7,375 nt of DNA from assembly GCA_035352715.1 (NCBI GenBank), contig DAOPYE010000110.1, positions 1 to 7,375 of the forward strand. The letters are read 5' to 3'. Shown here in pieces: positions 1 through 6,979 of the stretch. How positions within the stretch are numbered: the first letter of the stretch is position 1; each line of letters starts with the position of its first letter. Under the pieces are notes generated by a model. The model did no database searches. It saw nothing but the letters and a program-made list of their open reading frames with translations, and was not told the DNA's origin. A program made the translations under genes and the position numbers. This stretch comes from DAOPYE01 sp035352715 (lineage in GTDB: Bacteria > Acidobacteriota > Holophagae > Holophagales > Holophagaceae).

Positions 1-1038
1 AACAGCGATAACGATGGCAGCCCCGACGGGAATGCAGGCCCCATGAAGATCGTCTCCTTCGTTCCGGGCACCACCGGGTTCCGCTATGAAGGCTACGGAA
101 CTTCTTCCACCCTTCCCGAGGAACAGATCAATGTGATCAAGGTGATCGACGGCTCGCTCTACATCCCGGGCCACGATCCTCAATTGGACTGGACGATCCG
201 AACGCTCTACAAACGCGCCGCTGGCGGTTCAGCCTGGCAGCAATATCGATCCACCAACGCGGCCGAAGGGGACAGTTGGGGGGTTCACTGCTACGACATC
301 ATCGGCTTTGCAGGCAAGCTGTTCTCGTGCGGGTACGCCTATGGGGTCTCCAGCGATGGCGGCACCACCTGGTCGGATGTGGGGAGCAGCGCCCGGTGCA
401 CGGCCCTGTTCACCGTCGGGGGGAAGCTTTACGGAGCCACCTACGAACCCGGATTTTCGATCGATGAATACAATCCGCAAACCGGCCTGTTCGAAGACCG
501 TTCCGATGTCTACCAATCCCGCTGGGCGTGGCTGGTGCCGGACATTCAGCTGGCCGACCCTCTCACCACCAGCCTCAAGATCGTGCGGCCCGTATCCATC
601 GGGACGCGCTCCATCTATCTCGCGGGCTATGGGAGCAGCGACCACCAGACAGCCACGGTGGATGTCTTCCTGGCCCGATCCTTCGAGAAGGGCGCCTTCG
701 ATGTGGTGCGAACCACGCCCAGCGGAGAGCGGCCTTGGGATCTGCTGGTGCGGGGCAGCGTCCCCTATCTGTTGACCAGTCAGAAGACCGGAACCGGCGT
801 GGACGAACGCTTCACCCTCACCATCTGGAAGGGCACGACGGATCTGACCGGATGGACGGTCCTGCACCAGTTCCCCGGACAAACGACCTTTGCCCGGAGC
901 TTCGAGGAAGTGAACGGCGATTTCTACCTGGGACTGGGCACGGATGATGGAGCGGCCTATGAGACCTATGACACGCCTTACACGACCGGGATCAAGGCCG
1001 ATAGCGGGCGCATCCTGTGGGTCAAGACCCATGGCTAG
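1..1038 (+). CDS. Exported beta-propeller-like protein with Asp-box (5' partial)
   Basis: The reading frame is open from the first base of the window, so the gene begins upstream; 345 codons are visible. The first in-frame ATG (position 43) has no good ribosome binding site and no signal peptide after it, so I do not take it as the start. The protein shows about six recurring units of the form 'hydrophobic - xGxLY/F - G', near window codons 46-57, 98-111, 133-147, 193-211, 245-260 and 298-313, as in a beta-propeller. A perfect Asp-box, S-S-D-G-G-T-T-W, lies at codons 117-124 (nt 349-372). Asp-boxes are structural turns of sialidase/BNR-type propellers; no sialidase Arg triad or FRIP motif was recognised, so catalysis is not claimed. 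The first visible residues, N-S-D-N-D-G-S-P-D-G, are a polar linker that resembles either a thrombospondin-type-3 Ca2+ loop or a post-lipobox spacer. The stop overlaps the start of the next gene, indicating an operon. The function is unknown; a glycan-binding surface protein is an inference. Confidence 0.85.
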   Translation, partial: NSDNDGSPDGNAGPMKIVSFVPGTTGFRYEGYGTSSTLPEEQINVIKVIDGSLYIPGHDPQLDWTIRTLYKRAAGGSAWQQYRSTNAAEGDSWGVHCYDIIGFAGKLFSCGYAYGVSSDGGTTWSDVGSSARCTALFTVGGKLYGATYEPGFSIDEYNPQTGLFEDRSDVYQSRWAWLVPDIQLADPLTTSLKIVRPVSIGTRSIYLAGYGSSDHQTATVDVFLARSFEKGAFDVVRTTPSGERPWDLLVRGSVPYLLTSQKTGTGVDERFTLTIWKGTTDLTGWTVLHQFPGQTTFARSFEEVNGDFYLGLGTDDGAAYETYDTPYTTGIKADSGRILWVKTHG

Positions 1039-2785
1039 GGGCTGGGGCTGGAGCGCCTGCCTGCTGGTTCCGGCCTCGCTGGCGCTGCTGATGGCCTGCG
1101 GCGGTGGCGGTGGATCCTCATCGCCTTCGGGAAGCACGGGCTCGACGCCTGGGGCCACGGCCGATGCCCAGGCACCCGGCGTCCCGTCCGGACTGACCGC
1201 GACCACGGTCAGCTCGCGCAGCGTGACGCTGACGTGGACGGCCGCGACCGATAACGTGGCGGTTTCCGGCTACGACGTGCTGAGGGATGGCGTGGTGGTG
1301 GGCAGCGTCAGCGCCGCTACGCTGAGCTATTCCGAGGCGGCGCTGGCTTCCGACACGAGTTACAGCTATGCCGTGCGAGCCAAGGACGCCGCGGGCAATC
1401 TGTCCGCAGCGTCAACCGCCCTGCCGGTCACCACGTCGGGCTGGCCAGTCCTGGGTGGCGATCCCGGTGTGAGCGCCTATCGTTCCGTGGCCAGTGCTTC
1501 CGCCTTCTACGTGGATGCTACCAACGGCAATGACGCCAACGATGGCCGCAGTTCCGCCAAGGCCTGGAAGACGCTGGATCGCCTGCACAGTCAGAAGTTG
1601 GGTCCCGGCGATGTGGTCCGCCTGGCGCGCGGATCGGTGTGGAGCCGTCAGAACCTGTATCTGGATGAAGGCAATGGATCCGCGGGCACCGCCGTCTCGC
1701 CGGTCATTTTCGAAGCCTATGGCACGGGACAACCGCCCACCATCGCCGATCCCCGTGCGCTGTGGGATAAAACGAAACCGTTTCCCGCCGTTGTTCTGGG
1801 CAGCACCGCCCGGTACATCACGATTCTGGATCTGCGCATCCAGGATGGCGGCGAGCAGGTGGGCGTCGCGCTGAGCAAGAGCAGTGAAGGCATCGTGATT
1901 GGCAATCTGGAAATCCTGCGCTGCGGCACAGGCATCGATGTTGCGGGTAAGAACCAGAAAATCCTTTCCTGCTACATCCACGACATCAACCGCAGCAACA
2001 GCGGCATCGGCATTGGCTTTTTGGGGTCGAACCTGGAATTCGCCTGGAACCGCTTGACCCGCTGCGTGACGATCCGGTCGGATGGCCATGAAGACGGATC
2101 GCCCTTTGAATACTACGGCCGCAACGTCAATAACCAGGGGGTCGAGACCTTTGATCTTTCTGACAACATCCAGATCCATCACAACCGCGTGGATGACTGT
2201 CTGAACTTCATCGAAGGCTACGGCAACGCGACGAATCTGGTCATCGCCTACAACCTGTATGTGAACAGCCCCGCTAATCCCCTGATCATGCATCTGGATG
2301 ATTCCGAGCACGCCACCTGGACGCACGAATGCACCTACGACATGCGGGTGGAGAACAACACCTTCGTGCCCAATCGTGAGGCCGACCCCAGCGGCTGGGG
2401 TGCGTATGGCTTGCTGGTGGACTGGAATCACTCCGCCGATCCGGCCAAGAGCCGCATGGTGGTGCGGAACAACCTGCTGGTCACCAACTACACGGCCCTT
2501 TCCTGGATCAATCCGCTCGGCGCCAATCTGGTGCATGACCACAACCAGTTCTTCTTCCTCGACAAAGGAAAGCTCTGCACCAACGCGGGCATATGGGTGC
2601 AGGACGCCACGGAAATCCTGAAGGATCCCCAGTTCGCGGATGCGGCCCATCAGGACTACCGACTGACCGCCGCCAGCCCGGGCATCGGGAAGGGTGCGCC
2701 GGCCAGCTATGCCGTGGACTTGGCGGGAACGCCCGTGCCCGCGGGTGCCGCGGCCGACATTGGCGCATTCCAATACGTGCCCTGA
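1031..2785 (+). CDS. FnIII + right-handed parallel beta-helix lipoprotein
   Basis: This predicted 584-residue lipoprotein starts at ATG 1031, whose ATGGCTAG overlaps the stop of gene 1. An in-frame ATG at 944 would add 29 Pro/Arg-rich residues ahead of the signal peptide, so I reject it. Residues 1-22 are a signal peptide ending in the lipobox L-M-A-C; Cys23 is followed by five Gly and a Ser/Gly/Thr-rich tether. Residues about 48-136 form a fibronectin type III domain (P-S-G-L-T-A, V-T-L-T-W, G-Y-D-V-L-R, Y-A-V-R-A-K-D-A-A-G-N). Near 160 the beta-helix entry motif appears (Y-V-D-x5-D-x2-D-G, then G-P-G-D-V-V-R-L-A-R-G-S-V-W). The helix rungs run to about 530 with repeated N-rich turns (I-H-H-N, I-A-Y-N, V-E-N-N-T, V-R-N-N). 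The last 50 residues (D-P-Q-F...D-Y-R-L...D-I-G-A-F) match the C-terminal pattern often named choice-of-anchor Q. This fold hosts polysaccharide lyases and epimerases, but no family-specific catalytic set was recognised. Gene 3 is a paralogue. Confidence 0.93.
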   Translation: MARGWGWSACLLVPASLALLMACGGGGGSSSPSGSTGSTPGATADAQAPGVPSGLTATTVSSRSVTLTWTAATDNVAVSGYDVLRDGVVVGSVSAATLSYSEAALASDTSYSYAVRAKDAAGNLSAASTALPVTTSGWPVLGGDPGVSAYRSVASASAFYVDATNGNDANDGRSSAKAWKTLDRLHSQKLGPGDVVRLARGSVWSRQNLYLDEGNGSAGTAVSPVIFEAYGTGQPPTIADPRALWDKTKPFPAVVLGSTARYITILDLRIQDGGEQVGVALSKSSEGIVIGNLEILRCGTGIDVAGKNQKILSCYIHDINRSNSGIGIGFLGSNLEFAWNRLTRCVTIRSDGHEDGSPFEYYGRNVNNQGVETFDLSDNIQIHHNRVDDCLNFIEGYGNATNLVIAYNLYVNSPANPLIMHLDDSEHATWTHECTYDMRVENNTFVPNREADPSGWGAYGLLVDWNHSADPAKSRMVVRNNLLVTNYTALSWINPLGANLVHDHNQFFFLDKGKLCTNAGIWVQDATEILKDPQFADAAHQDYRLTAASPGIGKGAPASYAVDLAGTPVPAGAAADIGAFQYVP

Positions 2786-2802
2786 ACGAAAGCTCTTGGA
2801 AT

Positions 2803-2820
2803 CGCCGGAACCCTTCGGCG
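2803..2820 (+). other. Intercistronic hairpin between genes 2 and 3
   Basis: The 61-base gap between the two paralogous genes holds an inverted repeat. The arm at 2803-2809 (CGCCGGA) pairs with 2814-2820 (TTCGGCG) around a four-base ACCC loop: seven pairs, one of them G-U. No T-run follows, so it is not a classical intrinsic terminator. It could stabilise or help process the operon mRNA, or be a chance GC-rich palindrome. It ends 14 bases before the GGAG of gene 3. Confidence 0.35.
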
Positions 2821-2834
2821 CCCGCCACCCCGAT

Positions 2835-2838
2835 GGAG
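2835..2838 (+). promoter_or_regulatory. Ribosome binding site of gene 3
   Basis: GGAG lies eight bases upstream of ATG 2847. This fixes the start there rather than at the upstream in-frame ATG 2694, which lies inside gene 2 and would place some 50 non-signal residues before the signal peptide. Confidence 0.75.
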
Positions 2839-2846
2839 AAAACGTC

Positions 2847-4589
2847 ATGATTCGATCTGGAACATCAGCGGCTGGTTTTTCCCGTTGGATGGCCTGTTGT
2901 GCGCTGGCGGTCGGCTTGTCGTATGTTGCCTGCGGCGGAGGCGGTTCGGGAAGCTCAGCGGGGCCGAATCCATCGCCTTCTCCAGTCCCGGTTCCCACGC
3001 CGGTTTCAACGCCGCCGCCCGGTTCATTGGTCCTGAGCTATCCGGCCCTTCCGACCCTGGTGGTTGGACAGTCCATGTCCAACCTCACGCCAACCCTTGA
3101 AAACCCTCCGGCGGGGGCAACGCCGAGTTTTTCCGTTTCCAGCGGATCCCTTCCCAACGGAATGGTGCTGGATGGCGTGACGGGGGGTCTGTCCGGAACC
3201 CCGATCCAGTTCACGTCGTTCAATGTGGAAATCCAGGTGGAGTGCGGTGCTAAAACTGCCAAGATCTCGCTTTCGGGAAAGGTGACCTCGCCCCTTGGCA
3301 TCGAGAACGTCATCGCGGTGCCCAGCGTTGACGCCTTTCGGATCGCAGCGCCCACCGCTTCGTATTACGTGGATTCCGTCAAGGGCAGCGATGGCAACGA
3401 TGGGAAGACGGCCAATACGCCCTGGCAGCATTTTCCGAAAGTGAATGCGCTGACGCTTCAGCCGGGCAATGTGATCCATCTGGCTCGGGGATCCGTCTGG
3501 AAGGAGTCGCTGAAGCTGAAAAACGCTGGCACCGCTGCGGCGCCCATCGTGGTTCAGGCCTATGGAACCGGCGATGCTCCGACCATCCAGCTCTTTACGG
3601 GTGACAACGATGGGACCAACGGGGTCCTGGTTTCGGGCAGCTACGTTCATGTCCTGGATTTGCGGCTTTCCGATATCCATTGGTCTGCGGTCCATCTTGA
3701 AAAAACAAGCCATCATGTGGTGGTAGCCGGGCTTGAAATCCTGCGATGCGGCATGGGTGTGGATTTGCTCGGCAAGCATCAACGGGCGCTTTCGAACCAC
3801 ATTCACGACATGACCATGGTCGTGGATACGGGCGATCCCAGCACCGCGTGGGGCGCGAATGGCATCGGGTTTCAGGGCGAGGATCTCGAGATCGCCTACA
3901 ACCGATTCGTGAACTGCCGGGCCCAGTGCAAGAACTTCGGCGGATGGGATGGCGGCGCGATTGAATACTACGGCTACGACACCGGTGGCATTGGCTGGAA
4001 CCAGATCACCAGCGATGTGCGCATCCATCACAACTTCCTGGATACCTGCGACGGATTCCTGGAGGCCAATGGGCGCATCAAGGGGCTGGTGATCGCCTAC
4101 AACCTTTACATCAATATCCCTTCCGGGGTCTTCCTGTTCCACATGCTCACGAACAACAACATCAAGAACACCTACGAAGCCCGCATGGAGAACAACACGC
4201 TGATCGGGGCGCTCACGGCGTTTAGTTTCTGGAACCCCGGTTCATATTCCGCAGGGGGCAACAACTTCGTCATCCGAAACAACATCGCCGCGGTGAAAAA
4301 CCATCTGGCCTGGGATCTCGTGTGCGTGGGCTCGGACCTGGTTCACGATCACAACCTCTTCTATCCGCTTGGCAATAGCGTCCTCGGCTTTGATAAACAC
4401 CTTTGGACCCTGGAAGACGGCGAATCCCTTGGGAATCCCAATTTCGTCAATTTCGATCTCAAGGATTATCGGCTGGGTTCCGGAAGTACGGCCATGAATT
4501 GCGGATCTCCCTCTGCGTATGCGACGGATCTCCTGGGCAATGAAGTCCCCTCGAACACGCCTCCTGATCTGGGCGCTTATCAGCATTGA
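2847..4589 (+). CDS. Putative-Ig + right-handed parallel beta-helix lipoprotein
   Basis: This is a predicted 580-residue lipoprotein. The signal peptide (residues 1-28, with a hydrophobic stretch near 15-27) ends Y-V-A-C; Cys29 is followed by four Gly and a Ser/Pro-rich tether (about 34-58). The Tyr at -3 is unusual for a lipobox, but A-C-G-G-G-G is shared with its neighbours. Residues about 60-146 look like a putative Ig (He_PIG-type) domain, with the diagnostic S-G-S-L-P-N-G-M-x-L-D and G-x-L-S-G-T-P. From 173 the beta-helix entry motif (Y-Y-V-D, G-S-D-G-N-D-G, L-A-R-G-S-V-W) is followed by rungs to about 525, then a C-terminal D-Y-R-L...D-L-G-A-Y segment. From the entry motif on it aligns with gene 2 almost throughout, sharing E-I-L-R-C-G, I-H-D, E-Y-Y-G, I-H-H-N, V-I-A-Y-N-L-Y and L-V-H-D-H-N. 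Gene 2 and gene 3 are therefore products of an old duplication with exchange of the N-terminal module. It probably acts on or binds a polysaccharide at the cell surface; no specific enzyme family is assigned. Confidence 0.93.
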   Translation: MIRSGTSAAGFSRWMACCALAVGLSYVACGGGGSGSSAGPNPSPSPVPVPTPVSTPPPGSLVLSYPALPTLVVGQSMSNLTPTLENPPAGATPSFSVSSGSLPNGMVLDGVTGGLSGTPIQFTSFNVEIQVECGAKTAKISLSGKVTSPLGIENVIAVPSVDAFRIAAPTASYYVDSVKGSDGNDGKTANTPWQHFPKVNALTLQPGNVIHLARGSVWKESLKLKNAGTAAAPIVVQAYGTGDAPTIQLFTGDNDGTNGVLVSGSYVHVLDLRLSDIHWSAVHLEKTSHHVVVAGLEILRCGMGVDLLGKHQRALSNHIHDMTMVVDTGDPSTAWGANGIGFQGEDLEIAYNRFVNCRAQCKNFGGWDGGAIEYYGYDTGGIGWNQITSDVRIHHNFLDTCDGFLEANGRIKGLVIAYNLYINIPSGVFLFHMLTNNNIKNTYEARMENNTLIGALTAFSFWNPGSYSAGGNNFVIRNNIAAVKNHLAWDLVCVGSDLVHDHNLFYPLGNSVLGFDKHLWTLEDGESLGNPNFVNFDLKDYRLGSGSTAMNCGSPSAYATDLLGNEVPSNTPPDLGAYQH

Positions 4590-4593
4590 TGGA

Positions 4594-4597
4594 GAGG
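4594..4597 (+). promoter_or_regulatory. Ribosome binding site favouring start 4607 of gene 4
   Basis: GAGG, within the purine-rich run GGAGAGG at 4591-4597, lies nine bases before ATG 4607. The alternative ATG 4589 shares its A with the gene 3 stop (TGATG) but has no clear site before it. ATG 4643 would give a shorter, more typical signal peptide but has only a weak GGGTGA-like site upstream. Confidence 0.6.
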
Positions 4598-4606
4598 TGC
4601 TTGATC

Positions 4607-6979
4607 ATGAAACTTCCCTTTCGATGCTCGGGTGAAATTCAGATGCGCCGTTTTGTGTTCTCTCCTCTTGTGATCCTTCTGTCGGCCGGGTTGTCGCTGG
4701 CTTGTGGCGGTGGAGGAAGCGCGTCTTCGGAAGCGAATCCTTCATCGACGCCTTTGCCCGTTCTTCCGGTTGCGACTCATGCTCGACCCTCGATTTTTTG
4801 GGTGTCCCAGCCGGTCAATCCCGGTGAGACGATGCTGATCACCGCTGGCGATGTGGATGCGAGTGCCCAGGCCGAATTGGGACAGCTTCCTGACGAGGAC
4901 CCGGGAACGCCATCGGTGAGGGTGCCCAGCCCTGCGGCTTGGAACACCTTGCCTTCGCTGACGGCGACTCCGCGCAGCCTGTCGGCGACGGTGCCCGCGT
5001 CCATGAGCGCAGGGGTGTACGCGCTGCGGGTGCAGCGCGGATCCGAGAAGAGCGCCATCCTGCGGGTGAACGCTCCGGACCCATGGTTTGTCCAGGGTGA
5101 TCTGGGGGATGCGGCCACCCCGGGGGGCTTCTTGACCGTTGCGGGCGTCAACCTGGAACGGCCAGGAGGGTACGAACCCAAGGCCGTGCTGGTTCAGAAG
5201 GGAACGCTGACGGTGGTGGCGGCGCTTTCGCTCAAAGACCGTCTCACCACGACTCAGGGCTATGCCTTGCGATTCAATGTCCCTGCTTCGACGGCCGAGG
5301 GCGCTTACGAACTCTGGCTGCACAACGGTCGGGGGGGCGCGGATGGCTGGGTGAAGTTCAGCAGCTTCATCACCAGCCCCCTGGAAACAGTTTCCGTGAA
5401 GAAGGCCACCCCATGGCCGACCACGGTATTTGATGTCACCCAGCAGACGGGCGCGACCGATGACGAGAAATTCGCCAAGGCCCTGGCCCTTGCGGATGCC
5501 AACGGGGGAGGGCGTCTCTATGTCCCCGCAGGCACCTATGTGTTGACCCAGCCGTTGGTGATGCCCCATCGCACGGTGCTTTACGGGGCTGGCCGGAACG
5601 TGGCGTTTCTTCGGTGGGATGTGAACCCGACGAGCGTGACGGGCCTGGTGATGGGGAAAGCGATGGCATCCGCTACTCGCGGAGCCTTCGCGATCGAGGA
5701 TCTCAGCCTCGAAAGCACCCATGTGGATTACAACGGCCCCGTGGTGGATCGATCCTTCAACAAGGATGCGGTCGCCTTCCGACGCCTTCGCATCGCGTCG
5801 CCTCGCGTCGAAGTGACCGGCGAAAACAAGCGCTACGGCATCTTTCTTCGCCAGACGGCCAATACGCGACTCGAAGAGCTTGTGATCGATTCGGACAAGT
5901 GCCTTTTCACGCGGGACAGCGTGAGCTACCTGTCGGTGACGGGGTGCCAACTATTGATGAACAATGTCGGCATCGAGATCAGTTCGGAAAACCATAATCT
6001 TGTGATCGCGGGCAACAGCATCGAGATGGCCGGTCCTGGCGCCGCGGGTGCCAGCCTGAATCCCACGAATTTCTTCGGCAAATCCCCCTACACGCGGGAT
6101 CTGCTGTTTGCGGGCAACACCATCACCCAGGCCGCAGGGCAGACGTCGAATGACACCGGGTACACCCTGGATGGCTCCGATGGCATCTATCTTGGCGGCA
6201 TCAAAAGCGTGAACGGCACCACGTTGAATCTGGATGGAACCACGACCGCCACCGATCGCCAGGGGAAGGCAATCACCTATGCCTACACGGGCGGGATCGC
6301 CATGATCCTCGATGGTCGTGGCGCGGGCCAATGGCGGTATCTGACCCAGGCGACTCAAGGCGCGAGTTCCGTCACGGTGGATCGCGCCTGGGATATCGAG
6401 CCGGACGCCACCTCGACGGTGTCACTGGCCTGCATGATGGGTCGCTATCTGATGGTCGATAACGACTACGTTCGCGAGGGGCAGCACGACGACTACTACC
6501 TCACGCTGGATAGCATCAAGGCGGGCAACACCTTCGGGATGGATGGAAGGGCCTTTGCTGCCACCGTGTGGACGGGTCGGCACTACCAAGGAACCGTTCC
6601 TGCCTGGCATTACCAAATGCTTGGCAACACCCTCGCGCGAGGGCCCCAGGCGAACTTGATCAGCAATATCTACAACGAGCCCGCCTCCAGCTATACGAGG
6701 GTGGTGGCGGCTTCCCATGTGTATCGCAACAACGCCAACACCTCGGCAGGAACCTTAAACATCCGTTTGACCAGCGACGCCGGCGGTTTCAGCGATGCGC
6801 TGATCGAAGGAAACCAGACGAGTTCCATTGTCCTTCGTCGTTGGGATGCCGCCAAGAAACGCAATGAGACCACCGCCTATTCCGGCGTTCTCTTGCGGAA
6901 CAATGTGACGCCCCAGGGGACGGCTTCCACCGTTGAATCCCTGGGCAGTCTTCCTGCAGGGGTCACGGTCATTCCATGA
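4607..6979 (+). CDS. Pectate-lyase-3-type beta-helix lipoprotein with IPT/Ig-like N-terminus
   Basis: This is a predicted 790-residue lipoprotein. Residues 1-32 are the signal peptide (hydrophobic core about 16-31) ending S-L-A-C; Cys33 is followed by four Gly and a Ser/Pro tether. Starting instead at ATG 4643 would remove 12 residues and give a more compact signal. Residues about 60-155 and 156-262 are two IPT/Ig-like beta-sandwich modules. The second opens with N-A-P-D-P-W-F-V-Q-G-D and P-G-G, a pattern I recall from large uncharacterised beta-helix surface proteins. At 272-338 lies the Pectate_lyase_3 signature: V-F-D-V, G-A-T-D-D, F-A-K-A-L, G-G-G-R-L-Y-V-P-A-G-T-Y, Y-G-A-G. Beta-helix rungs follow, with repeated G-N/N-N turns (I-A-G-N, F-A-G-N, L-G-N, Y-R-N-N, L-R-N-N). 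An insert at about 535-606 (G-A-G-Q-W-R-Y, V-D-R-A-W-D-I-E-P-D-A-T-S) interrupts them. The same fold is used by polygalacturonase-like hydrolases, lyases and phage depolymerases. It is not closely similar to genes 2 and 3 beyond fold and anchor. It is probably the last gene of this operon. Confidence 0.92.
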   Translation: MKLPFRCSGEIQMRRFVFSPLVILLSAGLSLACGGGGSASSEANPSSTPLPVLPVATHARPSIFWVSQPVNPGETMLITAGDVDASAQAELGQLPDEDPGTPSVRVPSPAAWNTLPSLTATPRSLSATVPASMSAGVYALRVQRGSEKSAILRVNAPDPWFVQGDLGDAATPGGFLTVAGVNLERPGGYEPKAVLVQKGTLTVVAALSLKDRLTTTQGYALRFNVPASTAEGAYELWLHNGRGGADGWVKFSSFITSPLETVSVKKATPWPTTVFDVTQQTGATDDEKFAKALALADANGGGRLYVPAGTYVLTQPLVMPHRTVLYGAGRNVAFLRWDVNPTSVTGLVMGKAMASATRGAFAIEDLSLESTHVDYNGPVVDRSFNKDAVAFRRLRIASPRVEVTGENKRYGIFLRQTANTRLEELVIDSDKCLFTRDSVSYLSVTGCQLLMNNVGIEISSENHNLVIAGNSIEMAGPGAAGASLNPTNFFGKSPYTRDLLFAGNTITQAAGQTSNDTGYTLDGSDGIYLGGIKSVNGTTLNLDGTTTATDRQGKAITYAYTGGIAMILDGRGAGQWRYLTQATQGASSVTVDRAWDIEPDATSTVSLACMMGRYLMVDNDYVREGQHDDYYLTLDSIKAGNTFGMDGRAFAATVWTGRHYQGTVPAWHYQMLGNTLARGPQANLISNIYNEPASSYTRVVAASHVYRNNANTSAGTLNIRLTSDAGGFSDALIEGNQTSSIVLRRWDAAKKRNETTAYSGVLLRNNVTPQGTASTVESLGSLPAGVTVIP

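Noticed and set aside
944..1030. Upstream ATG start for gene 2
   Set aside because: It would add 29 Arg/Pro-rich residues before a normal lipoprotein signal peptide and overlap gene 1 by 95 bases.
229..1206. Minus-strand open frame of 325 codons opposite gene 1
   Set aside because: It is a low-complexity Pro/Gly/Arg-rich translation with no recognisable motif; it is a shadow of gene 1 and the start of gene 2.
1412..2998. A 528-codon open frame on the minus strand, antisense to genes 2 and 3
   Set aside because: It spans a gene boundary, shows no domain, signal or plausible composition, and its opposite strand encodes clear lipoproteins. Long antisense frames are expected opposite GC-biased codons.
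3024..4142. Minus-strand open frame of 372 codons opposite gene 3
   Set aside because: It shows no motif or start context and is a shadow of the beta-helix coding sequence.
4742..5950. Minus-strand open frame of 402 codons opposite gene 4
   Set aside because: It is Arg/His-rich with no domain pattern, while the plus strand encodes the IPT-like and Pectate_lyase_3 regions.
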